A stretch of 64,000 nt of DNA from the NCBI RefSeq assembly GCF_030378165.1, contig NZ_CP119766.1, positions 124,001 through 188,000 on the forward strand, written 5' to 3'. Each line of letters opens with the position of its first letter. Positions within the stretch are counted from its first letter, which is position 1. Below the pieces are notes generated by a model, which searched no databases, was not told the DNA's origin, and worked only from the letters and a program-made list of their open reading frames with translations. Source of the stretch: Flavobacterium panacagri (GTDB taxonomy: Bacteria > Bacteroidota > Bacteroidia > Flavobacteriales > Flavobacteriaceae). Positions 42,064 to 50,064 of this stretch are shown here, in pieces. The position numbers and the translations under genes are program-made.

Positions 42064-42993
42064 TTAAAATCTTCCCACTCGTTCTTTCAACAATTTAAAA
42101 TACTTCTCTTTCATATCTTCAGACAAAAATGAAAACTCAATTAATTCATTCCATTTTTCAACATTATCAAACATTTTTTTTATTATCTGCTCAATAATTT
42201 TATCATTTAATCCTAATCGTTCTTTTGCAAAATAATCAATCAAATCAACGGCTTTAAAATTACTTTTCTTCCCTTTTAATTTTAAAGCCATTTCTTCCTG
42301 CGGTTTTTTTATGGCAATGGAAGAATTTAGAAAATCATATGCTGGTGCTAAAGTCGTTTTACCCGATTTTGTAATCAATGAAAAGTTTTTCAAATGCATG
42401 TCTTCATTACCTGTTATAAAACAAAATAATACTCTTTTAAAAAGTGCTGCTTTTTCAATGGAAGGAAATGTGCAGAAATCATCCAAAACTTTTACAATTT
42501 TCTCCATCGTAAAATTATACTTGGTATCTCTGGAACTTCCTGTTAACTGTGCGAAATCCTCTGTAGCAAATTTTCTGCCTTTACTATAACGATCAAATCT
42601 TTTTATGAAATATGATTTTGAATCATCTTTAGAATAAACCAATCCATGAAGCGGTACATCGATTCCGTAAAGTTTTGCCATTCGCATGGTAAGATCTTCA
42701 TTCTCCGGTAGCTCAGGAAAAATATCACTTTGAGGTTTGATAATGAAATTACCAAACTGATCTACAATATCGAATTGTTGTTTTTTAATAGATAATACAG
42801 CGCTCAATTTAGGCTGAACACCTTGTATAGACAATTTACTGGCTCTATTAACCGCTTCTTGTCTCTGCTCTGATGCAGAAAAAGGAAGATTATGAAAAGA
42901 ATTCAATTTAGGAGATAACATTCTTAAACCTTTACTACTGTATAATCCATCTCCACATAATTCATATGTTATTGGGCACCTATTCATAATCAA
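42064..42993 (-). CDS. hipT: HipT-like serine/threonine kinase toxin
   Basis: A 309-residue kinase of the HipA/HipT family, here without the N-terminal subdomain, which is encoded separately. It has the Gly-rich loop LSIQGVQPKLSAVL (about 54-67), the catalytic loop LFCFITGNEDMHLKNFSLI (Asp in NED-MH, Asn in KN) and the Mg2+-binding ALP-type segment APAYDFLNS. In E. coli HipT the loop has Ser-Ile-Ser; here it reads Ser-Ile-Gln (residues 55-57), one of the natural variants. HipT-type kinases phosphorylate an aminoacyl-tRNA synthetase. It overlaps the hipS-like gene by 14 bases. Confidence 0.88.
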   Translation of the reverse strand: MIMNRCPITYELCGDGLYSSKGLRMLSPKLNSFHNLPFSASEQRQEAVNRASKLSIQGVQPKLSAVLSIKKQQFDIVDQFGNFIIKPQSDIFPELPENEDLTMRMAKLYGIDVPLHGLVYSKDDSKSYFIKRFDRYSKGRKFATEDFAQLTGSSRDTKYNFTMEKIVKVLDDFCTFPSIEKAALFKRVLFCFITGNEDMHLKNFSLITKSGKTTLAPAYDFLNSSIAIKKPQEEMALKLKGKKSNFKAVDLIDYFAKERLGLNDKIIEQIIKKMFDNVEKWNELIEFSFLSEDMKEKYFKLLKERVGRF

Positions 42994-43294
42994 CTTCTTT
43001 TACTGTTACCGCTCCCACTAAATCGCTTCCAGTTGCAATAAGTTGCGAAAAATAATCTTTCGTGTCTATTTTATTTATCTTTAAAAGACCTTCCAGCATT
43101 ATTCCTTCTGGTAGTAATCCTTCAAAAAATGGAGGAAAATTCAAGAATGAATATTTTTTATGGGTAATAGGCATAGTAAGTGAAACTGGCTCAGCCGAAT
43201 AATCTTCATCATATTCAAATACATAACTGCCATTTCCTTCTTCCAAAAGCTCGCCAGCTCTTACACCATGTACATAAACAATTGCTTTTCTCAT
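42980..43294 (-). CDS. hipS: HipS-like protein (HipA N-terminal domain)
   Basis: A 104-residue protein equal to the HipA N-terminal subdomain 1: KAIVYVHGVRAGELLEEG, LTMPITHKKYSFLNFPPFFEGLLPEG in two parts, and DLVGAVTV. In the HipBST system of enteropathogenic E. coli the small HipS protein is the antitoxin that binds HipT. Here it lies 3 bases after the hipB stop and overlaps the kinase gene, the same order. Whether it is the antitoxin in this organism is inference. Confidence 0.87.
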   Translation of the reverse strand: MRKAIVYVHGVRAGELLEEGNGSYVFEYDEDYSAEPVSLTMPITHKKYSFLNFPPFFEGLLPEGIMLEGLLKINKIDTKDYFSQLIATGSDLVGAVTVKEVDYE

Positions 43295-43297
43295 CTC

Positions 43298-43507
43298 TTA
43301 TTTTTTTAGTGGGCTATTAAATTGCACTTCAATATTTAAAACATTCAGAATCGCTTTTAGACTATCCCATCTCACAGATTCTTTATTTTTTTCAACATCA
43401 AATACAGTCGTTTTTCCTATACCTGCTAAATTTGCTAATTCAAGCTGTGTTAATCCTGCAGTTTTACGATGCTCTTTAATTAATTGTCCTAAATTAAAAT
43501 CATTCAT
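43298..43507 (-). CDS. hipB: HipB-type XRE regulator
   Basis: A 69-residue helix-turn-helix protein of the HipB/XRE family: LGQLIKEHRKTAGLTQLELA, NLAGIGKTTVFDVEKNKESV and a final dimerisation strand (EVQFNSPLKK). HipB proteins repress their own operon and hold the kinase in check. It is the first gene of hipB-hipS-hipT on the minus strand. Three 20-bp palindromes directly upstream are its probable operators. Confidence 0.9.
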   Translation of the reverse strand: MNDFNLGQLIKEHRKTAGLTQLELANLAGIGKTTVFDVEKNKESVRWDSLKAILNVLNIEVQFNSPLKK

Positions 43508-43508
43508 A

Positions 43509-43528
43509 ATTACCGTTTTAACAGTAAA
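43509..43528. promoter_or_regulatory. Candidate HipB operator A
   Basis: ATTACCG-TTTTAA-CAGTAAA, 2 bases upstream of the hipB start codon. It follows the consensus TTTACYG-N6-CAGTAAA shared with sites B and C, with one arm base changed. Confidence 0.7.
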
Positions 43529-43580
43529 TATATTGATTTTTTAAAGACAAAAAATGAAATAGAGATATTTTACACCATTT

Positions 43581-43600
43581 TTTACCGCTATAACAGTAAA
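43581..43600. promoter_or_regulatory. Candidate HipB operator B
   Basis: TTTACCG-CTATAA-CAGTAAA, 72 bp from site A (start to start). Confidence 0.75.
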
Positions 43601-43651
43601 AACACATGTTAAACAATCTTTTTTTATTCTTTTCAATCTGATTAACGAATA

Positions 43652-43671
43652 TTTACTGCTACAACAGTAAA
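43652..43671. promoter_or_regulatory. Candidate HipB operator C
   Basis: TTTACTG-CTACAA-CAGTAAA, a perfect palindrome of 7-bp arms, 71 bp from site B. E. coli HipB also binds 20-bp palindromes cooperatively. Confidence 0.75.
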
Positions 43672-43675
43672 AAAG

Positions 43676-43713
43676 AAAAACCTTCAAAATCATTTCTGAC
43701 TTTGAAGGTTTTT
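43676..43713 (-). terminator. Terminator of the GH2 gene
   Basis: AAAAACCTTCAAA (43676-43688) pairs with TTTGAAGGTTTTT (43701-43713), with U on the minus-strand exit. Confidence 0.87.
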
Positions 43714-43735
43714 CAACTTTATCTAAAACTATAAC

Positions 43736-45538
43736 TTACTTGTATTCTTTCTCTTTTTGTGCATACCAATCTTTCATCACATAAAAAGCTTTCTTTTTAA
43801 TTCCTTGATCTGAGATTAAACCTTTACGATTAAAGAAATCCTGGATGTTTGGCAATTGTCTTCTAGGAGATCTAAAGTCAACTAAAATCCAAGGCGAAAC
43901 TCCAGCTAGGCCTTCAATACGATTGAACATCTGTGTGTTTTGAATGTACAATTCTTCCTGATATTCTTCGTTCCAGCGCTCTTTTTTATCGCCGTGACGA
44001 CCTTGTAAAGCCTCCCCTCCGAATTCGCTGATGATTACAGGTTTGTTATACGGAATTACCCATTGCATGTCTTTGCAAGATTCATTCGTTCCTCTGTACC
44101 AACCTAAATATTGATTGAAGCTTACAATGTCTACATATTCATTCATATTATCGTGAAGTGTATTGACATTGTTCGGACTTTTGGTTACTTCCATCGCCAT
44201 ACTGATTAAACGTGTATTATCCTGCGTACGAGCATATTTTGCCAATTTACTAAGGAAAATATCTCTTTCTTCACTATGTGGTGTTTCGTTTGCAATTGAC
44301 CAAATCACGATACCGCAACGGTTTTTATCTCGATAAATCATATCGTGTAACTGTCGTTCTGCATTGGCATACGTATCAGGATTTGTCCATGAAATTGTCC
44401 AGTAAACTGGAACTTCAGACCAAATCATAATTCCCATTTTTTCAGCTTGTCTTACCATGTTTTCGTTGTGCGGATAATGTGCTAAGCGAACATAATTACA
44501 ACCTAATTCTTTTGCCCAATTCAATAATGTAATGGCATCGTCTTCTGACCATGCTCTTCCCGATCTAAAAGGTGCTTCTTCGTGAATACTGATTCCGCGT
44601 AAAAAGACTTTTTTCCCATTTAAAAGAATTTCTTTTCCTTTGGTCTCAATAGTTCTAAACCCAATTTGATCTGCGATATTTTCATCAGCTTTGGAAATAG
44701 TTACCTCATATAATTTTGGTTTTTCAGGCGTCCATAAAACGGGATTGGCTTTGATTTCAAAATAAGCCATTCCTTTTGCATCTGTCGTAATGCTCTTTTT
44801 GATTTTCAATTCGGGAATCGAAACAGAAACCGATTGATTTGCTGTTTCATCATTCAGTTTTATCCACCCTGAAATTTTTCCTTTTTCTTTTTTATCCAAT
44901 TGAACCAAATAATCTTCGACATATGTATTTGGAACTTGAGCCAAAGTCACGTCTCTTGTAATGCCGCCGTAATTCCACCAATCCATGTTTACGGTTGGTA
45001 CATTGTCTTTATGACGTTTGTTATCAACCTTTACAACTACGAAATTGTTTCCATCTACCAATAAATCGGTTACATCAAAATTGAAAGGTGTATAACCTCC
45101 AACGTGTGTTCCTGCCAGTTTTCCGTTTAAATACACTTTAGCATCGTAATTGACTGCTCCGAAATGAAGAATCCCTTTGGTTTTAGAATCTTTTTTATAA
45201 TTAAAGTCTTTCTGAAACCAAACCGTTCCTTCATAAAAAAACAATCTTTCGTCTTTGCTGTTCCAATCTGATGGAATATCCATTGTGGCAGAAGTCGCGA
45301 AATTATATTCCGTTAAATCTGTGGTATTCCATTTTTTGTTTTCGAAAAATCCGTTGTTTTTAAAAGGCATTAATCGGTAATCGTAATATCCATTTTCCAA
45401 AGGATCTACGATATAACTCCATTTTCCGTTTAAGGTAATATTGTTTCGGGCCGCAATATTGGAAACTAATGGAACTTCCTGCGCTATGGCTTTTCCCATC
45501 AATAGAAAAGTACAACACAGCATTACAATTTTTTTCAT
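43736..45538 (-). CDS. Glycoside hydrolase family 2, beta-glucuronidase-like
   Basis: A 600-residue exo-glycosidase with a signal peptide (MKKIVMLCCTFLLMGKAIAQ). Domains: sugar-binding jelly roll (about 25-210), Ig-like domain (about 211-300) and TIM barrel (about 300-600). The acid/base Glu418 lies in IVIWSIANETPHS and the nucleophile Glu505 in PVIISEFGGEALQG. The family covers beta-galactosidase, beta-glucuronidase and beta-mannosidase; in a GH10 locus, removal of glucuronic acid or galactose side chains is plausible. It is the last gene of the utilisation locus and is preceded by inverted repeats. Confidence 0.9.
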   Translation of the reverse strand: MKKIVMLCCTFLLMGKAIAQEVPLVSNIAARNNITLNGKWSYIVDPLENGYYDYRLMPFKNNGFFENKKWNTTDLTEYNFATSATMDIPSDWNSKDERLFFYEGTVWFQKDFNYKKDSKTKGILHFGAVNYDAKVYLNGKLAGTHVGGYTPFNFDVTDLLVDGNNFVVVKVDNKRHKDNVPTVNMDWWNYGGITRDVTLAQVPNTYVEDYLVQLDKKEKGKISGWIKLNDETANQSVSVSIPELKIKKSITTDAKGMAYFEIKANPVLWTPEKPKLYEVTISKADENIADQIGFRTIETKGKEILLNGKKVFLRGISIHEEAPFRSGRAWSEDDAITLLNWAKELGCNYVRLAHYPHNENMVRQAEKMGIMIWSEVPVYWTISWTNPDTYANAERQLHDMIYRDKNRCGIVIWSIANETPHSEERDIFLSKLAKYARTQDNTRLISMAMEVTKSPNNVNTLHDNMNEYVDIVSFNQYLGWYRGTNESCKDMQWVIPYNKPVIISEFGGEALQGRHGDKKERWNEEYQEELYIQNTQMFNRIEGLAGVSPWILVDFRSPRRQLPNIQDFFNRKGLISDQGIKKKAFYVMKDWYAQKEKEYK

Positions 45539-45615
45539 AGTTTTTATTTTTAATTATCTGATTTAATTCAGGAGCTGTATGAGGACACTGATTAAACGGA
45601 TTCGTTATCACGAAG

Positions 45616-45786
45616 ACGCGGATAAAAACGGATTTTTTCAACAAAATAAAATCTGTTTTTTTCTGCGCTTTTGCGAATGCAAATCTGTTTTATCCGCGTT
45701 CTATCTACGCAAACTAATTTATCTGCTGATCTGCTAAATCTGCGAGCTGAAAATTTCTCTCGCAGATTTGGCAGATTAAGCAGATT
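45616..45786. repeat. Two inverted repeats between the GH2 and agarase-like genes
   Basis: An imperfect repeat pairs 45616-45635 (ACGCGGATAAAAACGGATTT) with 45681-45699. A second pairs 45721-45745 (ATCTGCTGATCTGC plus more) with 45759-45786. Together with 45793-45958 they fill the 423-base gene gap. Confidence 0.7.
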
Positions 45787-45792
45787 TTATTT

Positions 45793-45958
45793 TTTAAACA
45801 CATAGAAACATAGGTTTTCTTTGTGTGCAAAAGGCGTTTCACTTGCATAAATACACATAGCTGGATTTTACTAACAAAGTTTAGCTATGTGTTAGAAACT
45901 AGTTTCTTTTAGTATCCTTTTTTCAAGTCTAAAAAATCTATGTTTCTATGTGTTTAAA
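45793..45958. repeat. Inverted-repeat element, copy 1 of 3 in the utilisation locus
   Basis: Arms of 20 bp (45793-45812 and 45939-45958) are perfect reverse complements. Inside are AGGCGTTTCACTTGCATAAA and GAAACTAGTTTC, both also found in copies 2 and 3. Confidence 0.85.
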
Positions 45959-45961
45959 CTT

Positions 45962-47380
45962 TTACATTTTATCAAAATAACGCGTCAATTCATAAGCATT
46001 ATCATTGATCACTTTCATCTCTTTTAATAATGGCTGATACGGTTCGAAATTGCTGTTCACAATTCCTTTGTTCGAATCTCTGTTGGAATAATCCGTACTT
46101 AAATCCAGCGGATCATTATCCATATATTTAAACCAATGCCAGCCTACTGAATTTTTATTTTTCAGAAGTTCTAAAGTGAAATTCTGATAAAAAAGCCCTC
46201 TTTCTTTTTGAGTTCTAACTAACCATCCGGCACCTGTATTATTGGGCAAACCTGAATCTTCTCCTTTAGTATACCATTCTGTAATTAAAAATGGTTTTCC
46301 TGACCACTCGCCCCATTTGTTCATTAAATCCTGACTCGGTTCCCATTTTCTGTAATGATTAATTGAAATAATATCCATGTATTTTCCTGCCACTTTAAAA
46401 ATCTCAGGATTCGTCAATTCCTGTTCTTTATCCTGATTGAAACGGCATCCTAAATACATGTGGTTTGGATCTGCTTTTCGAAGTGCTTCCGTTACCTTTT
46501 TCATATAAGTTTCAAAATAAAAAGCGGTAAATGCCATTCGGTCTTCCTGAGTAATATCCGAAACGGAAGCATTAAAACCTTTTCTTTTATCAAACCACTC
46601 TTTTGCAGCGATATAACCCTGCTCATCTTTGGCCAATAAAGTTAAATGTTTATCTAATGCGTCATTATACCAAGGCAATTCATTATCAGTAAAATAACCC
46701 ATCAAATACTTATCATTTTTGTACTGGGCAACCTCTTTTACCGATTTTTCGATGTAAGCATCAAATTCTTTATCAAAAACCATTACCAGATCAAAGCGGT
46801 AATTTTGCCAGCTTGCTTCTTTGTATTTTCCGCCGTATTTCTTGATGTGATCCGAATGATACATTCCCATTGGCGAAATAATTACCGTATAAACCAACGG
46901 ATTTTCAGCATTTCGTACCAAATCAACATTCGACCAAGCTCCTACGCCATTGAATCCGTTGTCACGAAGTAATTTCGATTCTTGTTTGACCCAGTTTTCT
47001 TTGCTTCCGAATTTCTTATCAAATGCTTTCTGCTGGTTTACAGAACGTCCTGCATTAAAAACGGCAATTCCTTTATAGATATAAGGATAACCTTCAGGAT
47101 CAATAATCCACCATCTATTGTCTATTTTTTCGGTTCTAAAAAATCCTGTTGCTTCTTTCTGCCAGACTTTTGATCCGCCGTAAATTGAAGTCGATTCTTG
47201 TTTTTTGATTTTAAATCCAGGCAGTTTATCAATAGTTTTGGCTTCGTAAGAAATCCATTTTGGATCTAAAGCATTTTGTCTGGCTTCAACTTTTTGATAG
47301 GTAATTTTATTCTGAGCATTCAACGATATGACACTTGTAAAACAGAACAATACGCAAATGGAATGTTTCTTTAAATTCAT
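45962..47380 (-). CDS. Secreted glycoside hydrolase, agarase-like (clan GH-A type)
   Basis: A 472-residue enzyme with a signal peptide (ICVLFCFTSVISLNAQ). The layout is a TIM barrel in which the acid/base Glu would be Glu234 in GYFTDNELPWYND and the nucleophile Glu368 in PFLITEWYTKGEDS, a Glu pair typical of clan GH-A. Other strong segments are WWIIDPEGYPYIYKGIAVF and DIISINHYRKW. It resembles proteins annotated as agarase or GH50-related, but the assignment to a CAZy family is uncertain. In this locus a role on a xylan- or galactan-like oligosaccharide is more likely than agar. It stands between GH2 and the surface lipoprotein gene. Confidence 0.75.
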   Translation of the reverse strand: MNLKKHSICVLFCFTSVISLNAQNKITYQKVEARQNALDPKWISYEAKTIDKLPGFKIKKQESTSIYGGSKVWQKEATGFFRTEKIDNRWWIIDPEGYPYIYKGIAVFNAGRSVNQQKAFDKKFGSKENWVKQESKLLRDNGFNGVGAWSNVDLVRNAENPLVYTVIISPMGMYHSDHIKKYGGKYKEASWQNYRFDLVMVFDKEFDAYIEKSVKEVAQYKNDKYLMGYFTDNELPWYNDALDKHLTLLAKDEQGYIAAKEWFDKRKGFNASVSDITQEDRMAFTAFYFETYMKKVTEALRKADPNHMYLGCRFNQDKEQELTNPEIFKVAGKYMDIISINHYRKWEPSQDLMNKWGEWSGKPFLITEWYTKGEDSGLPNNTGAGWLVRTQKERGLFYQNFTLELLKNKNSVGWHWFKYMDNDPLDLSTDYSNRDSNKGIVNSNFEPYQPLLKEMKVINDNAYELTRYFDKM

Positions 47381-47420
47381 TTTTAATTATTTTTTTGAGA
47401 GGAAATACTGTGTTCATTTT

Positions 47421-47640
47421 TTTTAACACATAGAAACATAGCTTTACTTTGAGCATAAAAGGCGTTTCACTTGCATAAATGCACATAGCTAGATTTTATT
47501 TTCTGCTATTTCTCTCAGATTTTGCAGATGGTGCAGATTTTTAATTGTCTACATTCACAAAGTTTAACTATGTGTTAGAAACTAGTTTCTTTCTATACTC
47601 TTTCCAAGTCTAAAAAAATCTATGTTCCTATGTGTTTAAA
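47421..47640. repeat. Inverted-repeat element, copy 2
   Basis: Outer arms about 47421-47441 and 47620-47640, one mismatch. The internal AGGCGTTTCACTTGCATAAA and GTTAGAAACTAGTTTC match copy 1; an extra 'CTCAGATTTTGCAGATGGTG' segment is inserted in the middle. Confidence 0.8.
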
Positions 47641-47643
47641 AAA

Positions 47644-48543
47644 CTATTTAGACAAATAAATGTGATCGAAATCAAACGTATAGTTGTTTAAAGCTCTTAC
47701 ATCTTCTGGATCAACACTTCTCAAAACCAAAATGTCTTTGATTTTAGTTAAATCTAATGCCGGATTTTGCTTTTTGTATTCTGCGATTGGGATTTGAACC
47801 ATGTTCCAGCTTCCATCTCTTTTTAGTCCGTATAAGTTGCTTGTTGCATCAAATTCAACATAACCAGTATTAGTCGCATCTTTCATTCTAAATCTGATTT
47901 TTCCAGTACTTGTAGTTCTTACTGCCATATTGATATAAGTGTAAGATGAAATATCTGTGAAATTGACAAACTGCAGAATTGCCATTGCCCATTTTGCTTC
48001 TGCTGCAGGTGGAGTTGCCGGAAGAGAAAAGTTTCTGTAAACGCCTTCATATCCATCAGTTGCTACTTCTTTAATTACAAACTGATTGCTTGAAACCCAG
48101 TTTAAAACTGGAGCCGTTTTGGTAAAATCAGGATTTTCAGAGTAGATTTTAAGGGCATCTGTTGGAATAACAATTGGCGGCGTAGGCGGTGCTTCTACCT
48201 CAACTGTGAACGTTTTCTTTTGAATGGTATTATCTACAAAAGTGATTTCTAAAGTAGTGGTAAAAGTTCCTGCTTTGGTATATTTTACTTCAACATTTGG
48301 CTCAATTGAGGCCCCTGGCGAACCGCCTTGAAAAGTCCATTTTATGGCACGCACTTTTGTCGACGAATCGGTATAGGTTACCGTTTCTCCTCCCTGAATG
48401 GCTGTATTTGTTGAAGTCGCATTTAATTCTCCTTTTTTATAAAGATATACTTCGCGCACATCGTCTTCGCAGGAAAGCAAACCTACAAAAAGCACTAAAA
48501 GGAAATATTTTAATTTCGGTATATGGTTTAGTTTTATGGTCAT
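47644..48543 (-). CDS. Surface lipoprotein with PKD-like domain (SusE/F-position glycan binder)
   Basis: A 299-residue lipoprotein with lipobox LVLFVGLLSC (Cys25). A PKD-type Ig domain (about 35-120, GSPGASIEPNVEVKYTKAGTF) precedes a C-terminal jelly-roll region (about 145-299) like a carbohydrate-binding module. Such proteins act at the cell surface as glycan-capture partners of SusCD. I start at ATG 48543 because upstream in-frame residues are hydrophobic and would separate the lipobox from the N-terminus. It lies between the agarase-like and GH10 genes. Confidence 0.82.
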   Translation of the reverse strand: MTIKLNHIPKLKYFLLVLFVGLLSCEDDVREVYLYKKGELNATSTNTAIQGGETVTYTDSSTKVRAIKWTFQGGSPGASIEPNVEVKYTKAGTFTTTLEITFVDNTIQKKTFTVEVEAPPTPPIVIPTDALKIYSENPDFTKTAPVLNWVSSNQFVIKEVATDGYEGVYRNFSLPATPPAAEAKWAMAILQFVNFTDISSYTYINMAVRTTSTGKIRFRMKDATNTGYVEFDATSNLYGLKRDGSWNMVQIPIAEYKKQNPALDLTKIKDILVLRSVDPEDVRALNNYTFDFDHIYLSK

Positions 48544-48617
48544 GATTTTAATTTTTTTGGTTATTTTTTTATAGAAAATAGAACATAGATTATAGAGAAA
48601 AGACTTTTTTATTTTGA

Positions 48618-48734
48618 AGAATATAGAGAATAGAACATAGAAAAAAGACTTCCTTAAAAATCTCATTTGTGATATCTCTAGTTTCTATTTCCATATTGTA
48701 TTTTCTTTGTTCTATATTCTATTCTCTATATTCT
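48618..48734. repeat. Inverted repeat between the lipoprotein and GH10 genes
   Basis: Arms of 23 bases with one mismatch, about 48618-48640 (AGAATATAGAGAATAGAAC...) and 48712-48734. It differs in sequence from the copies at 45793, 47421 and 49932. Confidence 0.7.
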
Positions 48735-48740
48735 AAAATC

Positions 48741-49835
48741 CTATTTCAATCCTTCTAAAAATCCTTGGTAAGCTGGTTTTTTATTATAGTCAGCATCTAA
48801 AAGCAATGGATATTCTTTATAATGCCAAAAGCTTGTCAGCCAAGTATATTTATCGGTTACTCCCCAAGTTGTAATGGCAAATTTTTGGTTTTGAGGCAAT
48901 TCTTCATACATAGTCGTGATGTACTTGTAGGTTTCTGACTGTTTTTGAGCTTCGGCATCATTAAAAACATAGGAATCAGATTTACTTGTATTGACTTTGA
49001 TATCTAATTCTGAAATATGAATTAACAATCCTGTCGAAGCCATATCTGTAAAACCGGTTTTCATAGTCTGCCTGTTGGTGTCTGTAGCATAGTGAAACTG
49101 ATCTCCAATACCATCAATAGGCACTCCGTTGGCTTTGAATCTGGTCACCATTTTTTTGATGGATGCTCTTTTTCCTGCATCCAGCACTACGCTGTAATCG
49201 TTGTAAAACAATTTGGCGTCTGGATCTGCTGCTTTCGCATATCTAAAACATCTTCCATAAAAACCTATTGGATCTTTAAATAATGAGTTTATTACGGTTT
49301 CGTTTCGCATAGCTCCACCATCTGCAAAAACTTCGTTGACAACGTCCCAGCTTTTTACTCTGCCTTTATAACGCCCAACAACATCGGTTATGTAAATTTT
49401 CACTTTTGACTCGAAGGCAATAGAATCGTATTTGGCATTTTTAAACCATTCTGGAAATGAATCATACCAAACTAAAGTATGTCCGTGAACTTCCATATTA
49501 TTGTCTTTGGCAAAACCAACTAAATAATCGGCTGCAGTATAATTGTAAGCCGTTGAAGAAGACCAAATAGTGGCCATTTTCATTTCAAATTCTGCCGAAA
49601 TTTGATTGTAATGTTTTAAAACAGCATTTTTAAAATTGGCTTCATTTTGCAAATCTCTCATTTTGACTGCGGCTCCAATTTTAAACTTTGCTTTTTCTTT
49701 TAAAGTCTGCGTAATCGGATTTGGATTTCCTGTATCGCCTTCATCTGCATTAATAAAAACTACTTTTTCGTCGTTGCTGCAGGATGCAAACAACAAAACG
49801 GTAAGTATACCAAGAATATATTTTTTATTTATCAT
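48741..49835 (-). CDS. Endo-1,4-beta-xylanase, GH10
   Basis: A 364-residue lipoprotein xylanase (lipobox LTVLLFASC, Cys19) with a GH10 TIM barrel covering about 45-364. The acid/base Glu168 is in KSWDVVNEVFADGG, the nucleophile Glu276 in LLIHISELDIKVN, and supporting residues are in VHGHTLVWYDSFPEWF and DGIGDQFHYATD. It would cut xylan at the cell surface for SusCD uptake. The next gene upstream is susD. The length is normal for a catalytic domain without carbohydrate-binding module. Confidence 0.95.
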   Translation of the reverse strand: MINKKYILGILTVLLFASCSNDEKVVFINADEGDTGNPNPITQTLKEKAKFKIGAAVKMRDLQNEANFKNAVLKHYNQISAEFEMKMATIWSSSTAYNYTAADYLVGFAKDNNMEVHGHTLVWYDSFPEWFKNAKYDSIAFESKVKIYITDVVGRYKGRVKSWDVVNEVFADGGAMRNETVINSLFKDPIGFYGRCFRYAKAADPDAKLFYNDYSVVLDAGKRASIKKMVTRFKANGVPIDGIGDQFHYATDTNRQTMKTGFTDMASTGLLIHISELDIKVNTSKSDSYVFNDAEAQKQSETYKYITTMYEELPQNQKFAITTWGVTDKYTWLTSFWHYKEYPLLLDADYNKKPAYQGFLEGLK

Positions 49836-49931
49836 TTTGTGTCTTTTTAAATCCGGAAGTCAGATTAGGATTATGCTAACTTCCGGATGGGTTATTACTA
49901 ACTTTAACCTTAACTTTTTTGGGTGTGATTT

Positions 49932-50059
49932 TTTAAACACATAGAGACATAGTTTTTGAGAAACTTAAAAAAAGGCGTTTCACTTATTTAAATTCACATA
50001 GTAATCTGTGTGTGAGAAACTAGTTTCTTTATTTTAATCTATGTTTCTATGTGTTTAAA
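49932..50059. repeat. Inverted-repeat element, copy 3
   Basis: Arms 49932-49952 (with GAGACATAG) and 50039-50059 (with one mismatch). The internal AGGCGTTTCACTT and GAGAAACTAGTTTC match copies 1 and 2. Confidence 0.8.
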
Positions 50060-50064
50060 TCAAA

